64,000 bases of DNA from Portibacter lacus (GTDB lineage Bacteria; Bacteroidota; Bacteroidia; Chitinophagales; Saprospiraceae): the NCBI RefSeq assembly GCF_021533215.1, contig NZ_JAJNKA010000004.1:310001-374000 (forward strand), given 5' to 3'. The notes below the pieces were generated by a model. The model was not told where the DNA came from and did no database searches. It was given only the letters and a program-made list of their open reading frames with translations. How positions within the stretch are numbered: position 1 is the stretch's first letter; each line of letters starts with the position of its first letter. Below, piece after piece: positions 9,176-18,035 of this stretch. The position numbers were made by a program, and so were the translations under genes.

Positions 9176-9488
9176 GGGATAGTTTTTTTTAGTTTAGAGG
9201 TTAAAGTTTATAGTTTAAAGGACCTTAGGTTTATACTGAGATGTGTTCTTATAATTTATCCTGAGATTAATTTCTTCGTGCAATGAAGTACGAGGTCCTA
9301 TTATACCTGGACTTGGATCTGAAATTATCTTTCTGGCAATAGACTACGAGTTTCATTTATACTTTAACTTGAATACTGTATGCTCAAAGGACCTTGGGAT
9401 TTATCCCGAGATTTTCTTCTCGCAATGAAGTACGAAATCCAATATAGGTAAGAACTTAAGTTCGAAGAATAACTTTTTCCCAATAATT
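9176..9488. repeat. degenerate inverted/direct repeats in a convergent gap
   Basis: The 313 bases between two convergent genes hold two to three degenerate copies of one unit. AAAGGACCTT occurs at 9217 and again at 9386. Each is followed by a TTTATxCxGAGAT segment and by CGCAATGAAGTACGA-like sequence (near 9280 and 9421); a weaker third copy (GGCAATAGACTACGAGTTTC) lies near 9335. In copy 1, GGACCT pairs with AGGTCC near 9294; in copy 2, GGGAT-TT-ATCCC is a perfect small hairpin at 9396. This is probably a decayed REP-like element; a terminator role for both flanking genes is possible. Confidence 0.65.
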
Positions 9489-11654
9489 CTACCCTAAACT
9501 CAACGGCATCTCCCGTAACCTTTTTCCTGTAATCCTATATACCGCATTAGCAACTGCTGCTCCGATCGGCCCTAATGGTGGCTCCCCTACTGCACCAGGC
9601 GTTTCTGCATTTTCAAGGATGTGTACATTAATTTCTTTCGGTGCATTCTTCATCAATGCCATTCGATATGGACCATAAATCGTAGGCGTTAACTGACCAT
9701 TCACCACTTGCATCTTCTCATACATCGACGCACTCATACCCATGATAATAGCACCTTCACATTGCGCTCTGATTTGGTCAGGGTTCACAGCTAGACCTGG
9801 ATCTATGACACAAGTAACTTTATGTACTTTTATTTCATTGTTTTCAATAGACACTTCCACAACTTGTGCAACTGGTGTATTCGCATCCGTAGATGCTGCA
9901 AATCCCATAGCTCTTCCATTAGCCATAACACCATCTTGAAAACCAGACTCCTCAGCTGCTTTTTCGATTACCTTTTTCAGCCTACTTCCTCGTTCATCAT
10001 CATTAATCTGGGCTAATCTAAATTCTACTGGATTCATTTCAGCTTTCACCGCTAATTCATCCATGAAACTTTCTATGGCAAATGTATTCGCTAGCAAACC
10101 CAATGCGCGCCACCAACTTGTCGCAAATGGCAACTTCACTCTCCACGATACCGCTCTATAATGAGGTATTTTGCTGTACTGAATCATTCCACCTCTCCAT
10201 GCTCCCACATCAGAACCAATTAAAGGTTGTGCAATTCTCGGAACTAAAGGAGATCCATACATCACATCTCCACTGGATACATTATGTTCTATTGCTTCTA
10301 TCAACTTGCCACTTTCATCCATCTTCGCTTTAAGCACATGGTGCGTCGGTGGTCTAAAAGTATCTTGCTGGAATTCCTCCTTCCTACTGAAATAACATTT
10401 TACAGGTTTTCCGACCGCTTTGGATAAAATAGCCGCTTGAACTGCATTCGGTGTATGAAGTCTTCTACCGAACCCCCCACCGAGAAAAGTAGGAATGATA
10501 TTGACATTTTTCTTAGAGATGCCAAGTCGATCAGCCACTTCTCCACGTGTAATTTTCACCACTTGAGTAGACAACATAACGGTGGCCTTTTCACCATCTA
10601 CGTAAGCAAGTGCTCCATTAGGTTCTAGTTGCGCATGACCACCAATAGGACTTTTATATGCTAAGGAAATAACATCATCACTGTTCGCTAAAACTCGCTT
10701 AGCACTTCCTTCTTTCTGAATGGTGACCGGTTTACCTTGACCCACCTCCACCATTTTCTCAATATCTTCCGTCTGCCATTCGCGGTCTGTTTCCCATTCT
10801 ACCTGGATTGCATCTTTAGCATTGTGCGCTTCTGTATATGAATTCGCGATTACTCCGACAAAATCATCCTCCACCACAATTTTTACAACACCTGGCATCT
10901 TTTCAGCCTTGCTAATATCCGCACGTTTATATTTCGAACCGATATGAGTAGATCGAACGACAGCACCATGCAGCATATCAGGCATTGTTGCATCTATTCC
11001 ATAGATCGAAGCACCGACTACTTTATCATGAAGATCTACCCTTGGAACTGGTTTCCCTATATATTTATAATCATTGATGTTTTTTAGCTTCGGAGTCTTA
11101 GGCACCTTCCATTCAGTAACTTTCTGAGCAATTTCTCCATAGGTCAATGTTTTACCCTTAGCCGTAATATTACCTTTAGTCACTTCGACATCAGCAGGTT
11201 CTGCCCCAAGTAATTCAGCTCCATGATTCACTAACATTTGCCTCATCGTAGCTGACAATTCTCTCAATGGAACCCACAAACTCATAATGGAGGTACTCCC
11301 TCCAGTTGCAAAACTATCGATATTTCCAGAGTCGGAAGCAGCATGTTTTACTTCTATATTTTCTATATCAACGCCTAATTCATCAGCAGCTAATTGAGCC
11401 ATTCCGGTGAAAGTCCCTTGCCCCATCTCAACTTTCGGAGAACTCAGTGTGATCTTATTATCAGGACTTACTTCGAACCAAATCATTGGATCATCTGTAT
11501 TTCCAGTATATGGCGCCTCTGCCGTATTCGCAATCCCTGCAATCTTGCGTTTCACCACTCCACATCCTCCGAAATACATCGCACCAAGAAGAACTCCGCC
11601 AGTTGCTGAAGTTCGAACTAAAAACTTTCTTCTAGAAATTTTCTTTTTACTCAT
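9489..11654 (-). CDS. molybdopterin-dependent aldehyde/isoquinoline oxidoreductase, large (beta) subunit
   Basis: 721-residue large subunit of a xanthine-oxidase-family molybdenum hydroxylase of the IorB type, which binds the molybdopterin cofactor and hydroxylates N-heterocycles or aldehydes with water-derived oxygen. The N-terminus carries a twin-arginine signal (SRRKFL from residue 7, then a hydrophobic stretch ending in FGGCG), so the folded, cofactor-loaded enzyme is exported to the periplasm. Typical motifs: GGGFGRR, GAWRGGM, and the conserved catalytic Glu691 in [13 protein letters not shown]. It overlaps the upstream [2Fe-2S] subunit by 4 bases (ATGA). No FAD subunit is present, as in Ior-type enzymes. 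The substrate is not predictable; the cytochrome gene in the operon suggests electrons go to the respiratory chain. Confidence 0.93.
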   Translation of the reverse strand: MSKKKISRRKFLVRTSATGGVLLGAMYFGGCGVVKRKIAGIANTAEAPYTGNTDDPMIWFEVSPDNKITLSSPKVEMGQGTFTGMAQLAADELGVDIENIEVKHAASDSGNIDSFATGGSTSIMSLWVPLRELSATMRQMLVNHGAELLGAEPADVEVTKGNITAKGKTLTYGEIAQKVTEWKVPKTPKLKNINDYKYIGKPVPRVDLHDKVVGASIYGIDATMPDMLHGAVVRSTHIGSKYKRADISKAEKMPGVVKIVVEDDFVGVIANSYTEAHNAKDAIQVEWETDREWQTEDIEKMVEVGQGKPVTIQKEGSAKRVLANSDDVISLAYKSPIGGHAQLEPNGALAYVDGEKATVMLSTQVVKITRGEVADRLGISKKNVNIIPTFLGGGFGRRLHTPNAVQAAILSKAVGKPVKCYFSRKEEFQQDTFRPPTHHVLKAKMDESGKLIEAIEHNVSSGDVMYGSPLVPRIAQPLIGSDVGAWRGGMIQYSKIPHYRAVSWRVKLPFATSWWRALGLLANTFAIESFMDELAVKAEMNPVEFRLAQINDDERGSRLKKVIEKAAEESGFQDGVMANGRAMGFAASTDANTPVAQVVEVSIENNEIKVHKVTCVIDPGLAVNPDQIRAQCEGAIIMGMSASMYEKMQVVNGQLTPTIYGPYRMALMKNAPKEINVHILENAETPGAVGEPPLGPIGAAVANAVYRITGKRLREMPLSLG

Positions 11655-12118
11655 GATGCTTCATTTTTCAACTCAGCAGCTCTGTGAATTGCTTTTCTCA
11701 TTCTATAATAGGTGCCACATCGACAAATATTGACGATATTTTTATCAATATCTTCATCAGTAGGATTCGGAATTTTATCGAGCAAAGCAGCTGTGGCCAT
11801 CATAAAACCAGGTTGGCAATAACCGCATTGAGGCACAATCTCCTCCTTCCATGCTTGCTGAACAGGATGTAAGTCCTCGCCATTAGACAGTCCTTCTATT
11901 GTTCTAATCGACTTCCCGCTTGCAAATTTCACTGCAAATGAGCATGATCGAACAGCTTCGCCATCCACATGAACCGTGCAAGCTCCGCAGGCCGCTTTAC
12001 CGCAGCCAAACTTCGTTCCCTTCATGTCCAGAACATCTCTTATCACCCATAAAAGTGGCGTGTTTTCATCTACATCTACGTTGACCTCTTTTTGATTTAA
12101 TTTAAAATCTACTTTCAT
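11651..12118 (-). CDS. (2Fe-2S)-binding subunit of molybdenum hydroxylase (IorA/CoxS-like)
   Basis: 155-residue small subunit carrying two [2Fe-2S] clusters that pass electrons from the molybdenum site. The N-terminal plant-ferredoxin-type cluster uses Cys39, Cys44, Cys47 and Cys59 ([13 protein letters not shown] then a distal Cys); the C-terminal cluster uses Cys98 and Cys101 (QCGYCQPG) and Cys132 and Cys134 (ICRCGTYYR). Length and spacing match IorA/CoxS proteins. It overlaps its neighbours by 4 bases on both sides (ATGA junctions), so the three genes 12115-12699, this one and 9489-11654 form one translationally coupled operon. No signal peptide: it is expected to be exported with the Tat-tagged large subunit. 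Confidence 0.95.
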   Translation of the reverse strand: MKVDFKLNQKEVNVDVDENTPLLWVIRDVLDMKGTKFGCGKAACGACTVHVDGEAVRSCSFAVKFASGKSIRTIEGLSNGEDLHPVQQAWKEEIVPQCGYCQPGFMMATAALLDKIPNPTDEDIDKNIVNICRCGTYYRMRKAIHRAAELKNEAS

Positions 12119-12699
12119 TCAGATGGTATTTTAGCGCCATTAGCAATCCATATTTTAACAGCTTCTATAAATTCTTCTTTAGAAACTGGTGGTTTTTCTC
12201 TCGGGACTCCATCTAGCCCAATCCCAGGCTCGAATGCCCAGAGTACTAGATCATCCTCCGTCATATGCTTCTCTATTTCTTCAGGTGATTTACCACCATT
12301 CGTCTCTGGATTCATAAAAACTGAAGCAACTTCTGTTCTGCTCAAACCTTCCCAAGCCATGCTTCTAGGAGCAAGATGCCAGTGCGGCGCTCCTGGTACT
12401 CCTGAATTCAAATTATTCTCTTTCTGATGACACGTCTCACATTTCAAAGCTGCAATTCCGTGTCCATCTTCGCCACGCTGAACTCCGAAATAATGCAAAT
12501 GACTATCTTCTCCCTGACGTGGTTGATCACCTTTCGGATGACAATTCATACAGCGTTTATGCATGACTACTTCCATCATAGTCCCGAACGCCTCCATACT
12601 TTGCTCTTCCAGCTGAACTTCAGCTACCTCATTAAAATTATAGCTCACCATTACCACTGTGAGCAGCGTAATCATGAGTAAGATAGATCTGAATTTCAT
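12115..12699 (-). CDS. periplasmic dihaem c-type cytochrome of the molybdenum hydroxylase operon
   Basis: 194-residue exported protein: hydrophobic signal segment at about 4-20, then two CXXCH haem-attachment motifs, Cys50-Met-Asn-Cys-His54 and Cys87-Glu-Thr-Cys-His91, with additional His residues (HLHYFG, PHWHLAP) as possible axial ligands. First gene of the operon with the [2Fe-2S] and molybdopterin subunits. Known Ior-type enzymes pass electrons to cytochromes, so the natural inference is an electron acceptor for the hydroxylase. The family is found next to such enzymes in Bacteroidota but I cannot give a verified name. Confidence 0.85.
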   Translation of the reverse strand: MKFRSILLMITLLTVVMVSYNFNEVAEVQLEEQSMEAFGTMMEVVMHKRCMNCHPKGDQPRQGEDSHLHYFGVQRGEDGHGIAALKCETCHQKENNLNSGVPGAPHWHLAPRSMAWEGLSRTEVASVFMNPETNGGKSPEEIEKHMTEDDLVLWAFEPGIGLDGVPREKPPVSKEEFIEAVKIWIANGAKIPSE

Positions 12700-12731
12700 A
12701 TTATTTATGTACGTTTTATTTCTCCATCTTC

Positions 12732-13940
12732 CTATTCCAACTTGATAAAGGAAGCATTATGAATGTGGCCGCTTTTTGTCTGAACTAATATCAAATATTG
12801 ACCAGCCTGAAGTGACTTAACATTTACTAAATTCAATTGCAGCCCATTTTGTTCAATTAACAATTGTCCTAATGTATTTCTAACCTCCACATTCATGATT
12901 TCCTCGTCAATTTCGATATGAATTTTATCAATTGAAGGATTAGGAAAAATAACCATTCGCTCCATTTCATGTTGAGGCCAATCTTGTAAAGAACTAGGCA
13001 CAGATGTAAATACTCTGCTTTCTCCCGAACCCGTATTAAATGCAATTAAATAATCCCAAATAAAATTGACCACCTTAACATAATGCTCACTTATCTCAGA
13101 ATGGATTAAATCAGGAACTTCGAAATCAGCAGGCGCTTTCTCTTCGTAGACGGCCATATAACTAATCAGTCCTGCTAGGAAATAGATATTGGGCTTGCCA
13201 TGCGGTGCATTATCTTCATATAAATCCTCAAAAGGAATGTCCGCCAATAGTCCATCTAATAAATCCGCAAGAATCGGTCCCACTGGAATCATGCGAACAT
13301 TCGCCTCAGACCTAGATTCCAACAATGCATCTTGATAGGCAATCCACCATTCATGGAAGGCATTTCTCGTATAATCGTTATACGCTGTAAATTCCGAAGC
13401 GGACGCAGGAAATCCTTCTCCTGCAATAAAACCAGCCATGTCTGGCCAGTTCTCATAGATATAAATATTACCATCGACCGTATTCTCTCCCAACCAATCC
13501 ACTATTATCTCAGTCGCTGAAATCGGACTAAACTGATCTGTATTATTGGGATCTTCATATGGTAATTCAGGACCTTGATATTGGATAAAATTACCAGCTG
13601 TAATCATAGTGGAATTGATCTTTGCTTCTTGAAAAGACATGAAATCTGAATCCCATACACCAGGCACAATATCGTAGCCCCATTGAGAAAAAGGAGGCAG
13701 ATTAGCATGTTGTTGCAGAAAACCGTACTGACCTCCAGCAGCATAATTATGATTAGCATGTTGAGCTAGCAAATAGATCCAATGAGGAACCGTTGTTTCA
13801 TCACTTGGAGTTTCCGTCGCTGGTGGTCTGTGATCAATTAAACTATGTCCAAAAATAAACATAGATATATCCTTATTTTGGGCAGTGATCAGAACCGAGC
13901 CAGTCAATAAATACAGAACAATAAAAAATCGTAATAGCAT
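12732..13940 (-). CDS. secreted T9SS cargo protein, possible SGNH-hydrolase-like fold
   Basis: 402 residues: signal peptide at 1-20 (LLTGSVLITAQ), a unique domain of about 300 residues beginning with FIFGHSLIDHRPP, and a C-terminal type A T9SS sorting domain of about 75 residues (VIFPNPSIDKIHIEI, VRNTLGQLL, LQAGQYLILVQTKSG). The opening GHSLIDH sits where SGNH esterases have GDSL, and HGKPNIYFLAG lies late in the domain where the catalytic Asp/His block would be, so an esterase-like fold is possible but unproven. Expected location: cell surface or medium. It follows the molybdenum hydroxylase operon region on the same strand but with its own start region at 13941. Confidence 0.75.
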   Translation of the reverse strand: MLLRFFIVLYLLTGSVLITAQNKDISMFIFGHSLIDHRPPATETPSDETTVPHWIYLLAQHANHNYAAGGQYGFLQQHANLPPFSQWGYDIVPGVWDSDFMSFQEAKINSTMITAGNFIQYQGPELPYEDPNNTDQFSPISATEIIVDWLGENTVDGNIYIYENWPDMAGFIAGEGFPASASEFTAYNDYTRNAFHEWWIAYQDALLESRSEANVRMIPVGPILADLLDGLLADIPFEDLYEDNAPHGKPNIYFLAGLISYMAVYEEKAPADFEVPDLIHSEISEHYVKVVNFIWDYLIAFNTGSGESRVFTSVPSSLQDWPQHEMERMVIFPNPSIDKIHIEIDEEIMNVEVRNTLGQLLIEQNGLQLNLVNVKSLQAGQYLILVQTKSGHIHNASFIKLE

Positions 13941-14087
13941 ATTTTCTTAAATTAGTATTTTAAATGCAGACCTTAGACGAATTATATTTTGTTTGCCTAA
14001 ATTTATTTGACTTTGGGTCAAATTTTTAAAAATCTAATGTTTCATTAACATTTTTCTGTTATCTTGAACCACATTTAGAATTGAATT

Positions 14088-16112
14088 ATGTCGGAAAAAT
14101 ACGCACATTTATTAGAATCCCTTGACTTAGGATTTACAAAATTGAAGAATAGAGTGATTATGGGCTCTATGCACACGATGTTAGAGGAAGTTCCTAACGG
14201 GTTCGAGCGAGCTGCAGTTTACTATGCAGAAAGAGCGAAAGGGCAAGTTGGCCTCATCATTACAGGTGGAATTGCACCTAATCCAGCAGGAGTTGTCGCG
14301 CCTCATGGAGCAAAATTGACAAATAAGGAAGAAGTTGCCCAGCATCGACTAATTACAGAAGCTGTTCACAAGGAGGAAGGGAAAATATGTATGCAGATTC
14401 TGCACACAGGCCGTTATTCTTATAATCAAGAACTGGTAGCACCTTCCGCCATTCAGGCACCTATCAATTTTTTCACACCCAAGGCATTAAGTATTCCTGA
14501 GATCCATCAGACGATCGAGGATTTTGTAAAATGTGCCCAGTTAGCTAGAGAAGCAGGATATGATGGTGTAGAAATCATGGGTTCAGAAGGTTATTTAATT
14601 AACCAATTTATAGCAAAAAGAACGAATCACAGAACGGACGAATTCGGTGGTTCTTATGAAAATAGAATCCGTTTCGCATTGGATATAGTGCGTAAAACAA
14701 GGGAGGCTTTAGGTGAAGATTTCATCATCGTTTATCGATTGTCAATGTTAGACTTGGTAGAAGGAGGATCATCTTGGGAAGAGGTTGTATTACTTGCGAA
14801 AGAAATTGAAAAAGCGGGCGCAACCATTATCAATACAGGAATCGGGTGGCATGAAGCACGGATTCCAACGATTGCGACGGTCGTTCCAAGAGGCGGTTTT
14901 TCTTGGGTAACGGAGCGGTTAATGGGCGAAGTAAATATTCCATTAGTTGCGGTAAATAGAATCAACACGCCTGAAATTGCAGAGGAAATTATTGCTTCTG
15001 GAAAAGCCAATATGGTTTCACTAGCACGTCCTTTCCTTGCTGATGCTGAGTTTGTTTTAAAGGCAGCTGAGGATCGAGCGGAAGAAATTAACACCTGCAT
15101 TGCGTGTAATCAAGCATGTCTCGATCATACCTTCACTATGCAAATTTCCTCTTGCCTAGTGAATCCAAGAGCTTGTCATGAAACGGAACTAAATTATGAG
15201 CCTGCAGCTCTTGCTAAGAAGATTGCGGTTGTAGGTGCAGGACCAGCAGGAATGGCGGCAGCAACGATATCAGCTTTAAGAGGTCACTATGTTACTTTAT
15301 TCGAAAGTAGTGATTCTATCGGTGGACAGTTTAATCTTGCGAAGGTAATTCCTGGGAAAGAGGAATATGCGGAGACGATTAGATATTATGATGTCATGCT
15401 TAAGAAATACAATGTTGACGTTAGGTTAGAAACTAAGGCGACGCATGAAAATTTAAAAGCTGGAGGTTATGATGATATCATTATTTCAACTGGAGTAAGT
15501 CCTCGAGTGCCGAAAATTCCAGGCATCGATCATGAAAAAGTGGTCATCTATGATGAAGTATTGAGTGGAATGAAAACAGTGGGTGCTTCTGTGGCGGTAA
15601 TCGGTGCTGGAGGTATTGGATTCGATGTTTCAGAATATTTGGCGCACCAGGGCATATTGCCGAGTCTTCATACGAAAGAATATATGGATGAATGGGGAGT
15701 TGATATGGAATATAAGTCAGCTGGCGCATTAAAACAACCAGAAATTGAACTTGCGGCTCGAGAGCTTTATCTACTAAAGCGATCAGGTGGAAAGCATGGA
15801 AAAGATCTAGGAAAGACGACTGGCTGGATTCATAGAGCTTCATTGAAAATGAAAAAAGTAAAGATGTTGGCTAATGTGCAGTATGACAAAATCGATGATG
15901 AAGGTTTGCATATCACACATGATGGAGAAACGAAAATTTTACCAGTAGATACTGTTGTTGTATGCGCTGGCCAAGAACCACTTAGAAATCTATATGATGA
16001 ATTATCAGAAGGTGGAAAATCAGTTCACTTGATTGGCGGGGCAAAATTAGCGGCAGAATTGGACGCGAAGAGAGCAATACATGAGGCGTCTCATTTAGCA
16101 GCACAATTATAA
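14088..16112 (+). CDS. FadH-like 2,4-dienoyl-CoA reductase / NADH:flavin oxidoreductase
   Basis: 674-residue cytoplasmic flavo-iron-sulfur enzyme of the old-yellow-enzyme/FadH family. Residues about 1-330 form the FMN-binding TIM barrel (LKNRVIMGSMHT, ILHTGRYSY, GSEGYLINQF, RTDEFGGSYENR). Next is a Cys cluster for one [4Fe-4S] (Cys337, Cys340 and Cys344 in CIACNQAC plus the later CLVNPRAC). Residues about 375-674 are a FAD/NAD(P)H-binding module (VVGAGPAGMAAA and a second VIGAGGIGFD). FadH reduces 2,4-dienoyl-CoA during breakdown of polyunsaturated fatty acids; trimethylamine dehydrogenase and other family members share the layout. The adjacent enoyl-CoA isomerase gene, 10 bases downstream, supports the fatty-acid role. 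Confidence 0.88.
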   Translation: MSEKYAHLLESLDLGFTKLKNRVIMGSMHTMLEEVPNGFERAAVYYAERAKGQVGLIITGGIAPNPAGVVAPHGAKLTNKEEVAQHRLITEAVHKEEGKICMQILHTGRYSYNQELVAPSAIQAPINFFTPKALSIPEIHQTIEDFVKCAQLAREAGYDGVEIMGSEGYLINQFIAKRTNHRTDEFGGSYENRIRFALDIVRKTREALGEDFIIVYRLSMLDLVEGGSSWEEVVLLAKEIEKAGATIINTGIGWHEARIPTIATVVPRGGFSWVTERLMGEVNIPLVAVNRINTPEIAEEIIASGKANMVSLARPFLADAEFVLKAAEDRAEEINTCIACNQACLDHTFTMQISSCLVNPRACHETELNYEPAALAKKIAVVGAGPAGMAAATISALRGHYVTLFESSDSIGGQFNLAKVIPGKEEYAETIRYYDVMLKKYNVDVRLETKATHENLKAGGYDDIIISTGVSPRVPKIPGIDHEKVVIYDEVLSGMKTVGASVAVIGAGGIGFDVSEYLAHQGILPSLHTKEYMDEWGVDMEYKSAGALKQPEIELAARELYLLKRSGGKHGKDLGKTTGWIHRASLKMKKVKMLANVQYDKIDDEGLHITHDGETKILPVDTVVVCAGQEPLRNLYDELSEGGKSVHLIGGAKLAAELDAKRAIHEASHLAAQL

Positions 16113-16122
16113 AATAGAAATT

Positions 16123-16896
16123 ATGAGTTTTAAAACACTAAATATAATTGATAAAGGAGAATTTGAGATTTGTCAATTTAACAATGGGAAAGCAAGTGCA
16201 TTAAATCTGGAATTGATTTCGGATTTAGGTCAATATTTTAGTAGTTTTCACGAGAAAAGCGCGAAAGGAGTCATATTAAATGGTCAAGGCTCCATCTTTT
16301 CCGTTGGTCTGGATATGAAGGAATTGATTGGTCAATCTGAAGCAGAGACTGAAATTTTCTTCAAGGCATTTTTTGATTTGACTTTAAATATTGTGAAGGC
16401 AGAATTTCCGGTTGTTTCAGCCATTAATGGACATAGTCCTGCTGGTGGTTGTGTGCTTGCGATTGCTTCGGATTACCGAGTAATGGCTGATGATGATAAG
16501 TATAAAATTGGCTTAAATGAATTGCCTGTAGGTGTGATGCCGACACCGGCTATATTTGAGTTGTACAGTTTCTGGATCGGAAGAAGAAGGGCATATCAGA
16601 ATTTATTGACTGGTCGCTTAATGGATCCGCTCGAAGCGAAAACAATGGGATTAGTTGATGAATTGGTTCCTTTAGATCAAGTACTTGAAACTGCGGAATT
16701 AAAGATGAAGGAGTACTTGAGTTATGATTACAAGACATGGTGTGGAATGAAAAGTAACCTAAGGTTGAATTTGATTTCTACGATGGAAAATGACCATACG
16801 AATGGGCATATTTCGACAATCGATCATTTTGTTAAGAATGATGGGAAGTCGATTTTGATGAAGAAGTTGATGGAGTTGAGTGCGAAGAGAAAGTAG
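16123..16896 (+). CDS. enoyl-CoA hydratase/isomerase family protein, delta3-delta2-enoyl-CoA isomerase-like
   Basis: 257-residue crotonase-fold protein. The oxyanion hole is made by SVGLDMKEL (about 60-68) and GHSPAGG (103-109). The segment IGLNELPVGV (129-138) closely resembles the active-site loop of mitochondrial delta3-delta2-enoyl-CoA isomerase (GLNETQLGI), putting the single catalytic Glu at 133; the second Glu needed for hydratases is not evident. It therefore more likely moves a double bond from position 3 to 2 than hydrates. The gene starts 10 bases after the FadH-like gene, so the pair would supply both auxiliary activities for unsaturated fatty-acid beta-oxidation. The annotation as isomerase is inference from motif similarity. 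Confidence 0.85.
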   Translation: MSFKTLNIIDKGEFEICQFNNGKASALNLELISDLGQYFSSFHEKSAKGVILNGQGSIFSVGLDMKELIGQSEAETEIFFKAFFDLTLNIVKAEFPVVSAINGHSPAGGCVLAIASDYRVMADDDKYKIGLNELPVGVMPTPAIFELYSFWIGRRRAYQNLLTGRLMDPLEAKTMGLVDELVPLDQVLETAELKMKEYLSYDYKTWCGMKSNLRLNLISTMENDHTNGHISTIDHFVKNDGKSILMKKLMELSAKRK

Positions 16897-16956
16897 GTTA
16901 TTAGTGGATAGAAAAAACTCATGGTATCACATAGAGTGATGCTATGAATGTTTTTT

Positions 16957-17078
16957 TAGTGGATAGATGAAAAAGTTTCCCGCTGATATCGCAAAGAACG
17001 CAAATTAAAATAATATTTAGACTCGAACTTGTCTTGGTATAGCGAGAAGCCAGCGGGTGGAAAATGTGTCTTGCAAGG
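16957..17078 (+). repeat. repeat fragments F1 and B1 ending at a deletion-like junction
   Basis: Two repeat pieces in a row. F1 (16957-17014) is TTAGTGGATA followed by TTTCCCGCTGAT, then TCGCAAAGAACGCA; the same block recurs at 17276 and 19358 right after the padR 3' ends. B1 (17020-17063) is the left half of the family B element (GACTCGAACTTGTCTTGG...AGCGGGTGGAAA); its right half is missing and it runs into the padR fragment at 17079. The join, about 17064-17078, looks like a deletion or recombination point. Confidence 0.8.
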
Positions 17079-17273
17079 CCTTTACTTCATAAGCTGGAAG
17101 CCAACGACACTATTGAATCTTCTATAAAAATGGTAAAAAATAGAGGTAGAAAATATTATCGTCTCACTGAGAAAGGGCATCAAGAAACGAGTGCTCTTCT
17201 TGAGGATTTCGCAAGGTACATGATGACAATGAATAACTTTTTCAAGGTTAAAATAAGTCAGGTCACTGGATAG
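17079..17273 (+). pseudogene. truncated padR copy (3' half only)
   Basis: This segment encodes the C-terminal 64 residues of a PadR protein and is nearly identical to the 3' half of the intact padR at 19014-19355 (homologous from 19161). The frame is intact from PLLHKLEAND to the stop, but the N-terminal winged-helix half is absent and replaced by repeat B1, so it should not make a working regulator. Of seven codons that differ from the intact gene, five changes are silent (Leu, Leu, Phe, Arg, Tyr) and two alter residues (Ala/Thr, Ile/Pro). A short frame from an ATG at 17064 could still be translated, but I read it as a remnant. Confidence 0.9.
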
Positions 17274-17275
17274 GT

Positions 17276-17915
17276 ATTGAGTGGATAAAGTTTCCCGCTG
17301 ATCTCGCAAAGAACGCAGATTATAAAAACATGAAGACTCGAACTTGTCTTGCTATAGCGAGAAGCCAGCGGGTGGAAATTGAGCCAGGCTAGGACTGCGA
17401 AGCTGAATGTTTTTAAGTGTTTTCACGCAATCCATGATCTTGATAGCCTGAACTGAATGTCAGACCATCAGATCATTAACTTTAAGTTTTGTGAAAGGAA
17501 CACTCTGACCTGTTCTGCTTAAAGCTAACCGCTCACAGCTCACAGCTCATCGCTCTATCCGGCTTACCGATCTATTCATCAAATGCTATCTCGCAATCCA
17601 TGATCCTGATAGCCTGAACTGAATGTCAGACCATCAGATCATTAAAAAAACATGAAGACTCGAACTTGTCTTGCTATAGCGAGAAGCCAGCGGGTGGAAA
17701 TTGGGCCAGGCTAGGACTGCGAAGCTGAATGTTTTATCAGCTGATTAAGTAGAAACTTTCATGAATCTGTTTTCATGAAAACTAAAAACAAATAACTAAA
17801 AACTTCAACGATGCCAGCTCGGCAATCCTTGCTCGCGCTCACTACTCTACTCGGCTTACCGATCTATTCATCAACATACTTTTCAGCTAAAAGCTAACAG
17901 CTCATCGCTAATTCT
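17276..17915 (+). repeat. left composite of interspersed repeats (F2-B2-C1-D1-C2-B3-D2)
   Basis: Non-coding mosaic downstream of the padR fragment. In order: F2 (17276-17328); B2 (17324-17414; GACTCGAACTTG ... AGGACTGCGAAGCTGAATG); C1 (17421-17478), an imperfect hairpin with ATGATCT and AGATCAT arms around CTGAACTGAATGTCAG; D1 (about 17518-17580, reiterated AGCTCACAGCTCATCGCT then CCGGCTTACCGATCTATTCA); C2 (17590-17645); B3 (17645-17735); and the long D2 (about 17736-17915, with CAGCTCGGCAATCCTTGCTC). The same kinds of blocks in the same general order follow the intact padR at 19358-20212. Confidence 0.88.
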
Positions 17916-17934
17916 ACTCAGCTTACGATTCTGA

Positions 17935-18025
17935 CTAGTCCCAGAGGGACGATACCTTTGTAACATCAAATACACTCAAAAAAATATAAGCGCCAGAGGT
18001 GCGACACCTTATTTTGTTACGTTAT
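17935..18025. repeat. paired small REP-like hairpins
   Basis: Two related hairpins about 53 bases apart. The first is GTCCC-AGA-GGGAC (17938-17950) followed by GATACCTTTGTAAC; the second is GCGCC-AGA-GGTGCG (17990-18003) followed by ACACCTTATTTTGTTAC. Shared loop and shared downstream sequence show they are two diverged copies of one element in direct orientation. The form, a short GC-rich hairpin with a conserved tail, is that of REP sequences handled by IS200/IS605-like (RAYT) transposases, but no such transposase is in the window. Confidence 0.7.
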
Positions 18026-18035
18026 TTCTTTTTCC

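Noticed and set aside
12732-13940. T9SS cargo protein called a definite GDSL esterase
   Set aside because: The opening reads GHSL, not GDSL, and the other catalytic blocks cannot be placed with confidence, so only a possible SGNH-like fold is noted.
17064-17273. 69-residue frame read as a small functional PadR-like protein
   Set aside because: It lacks the N-terminal half of the winged helix and is the truncated 3' copy of the downstream padR; better described as a pseudogene.
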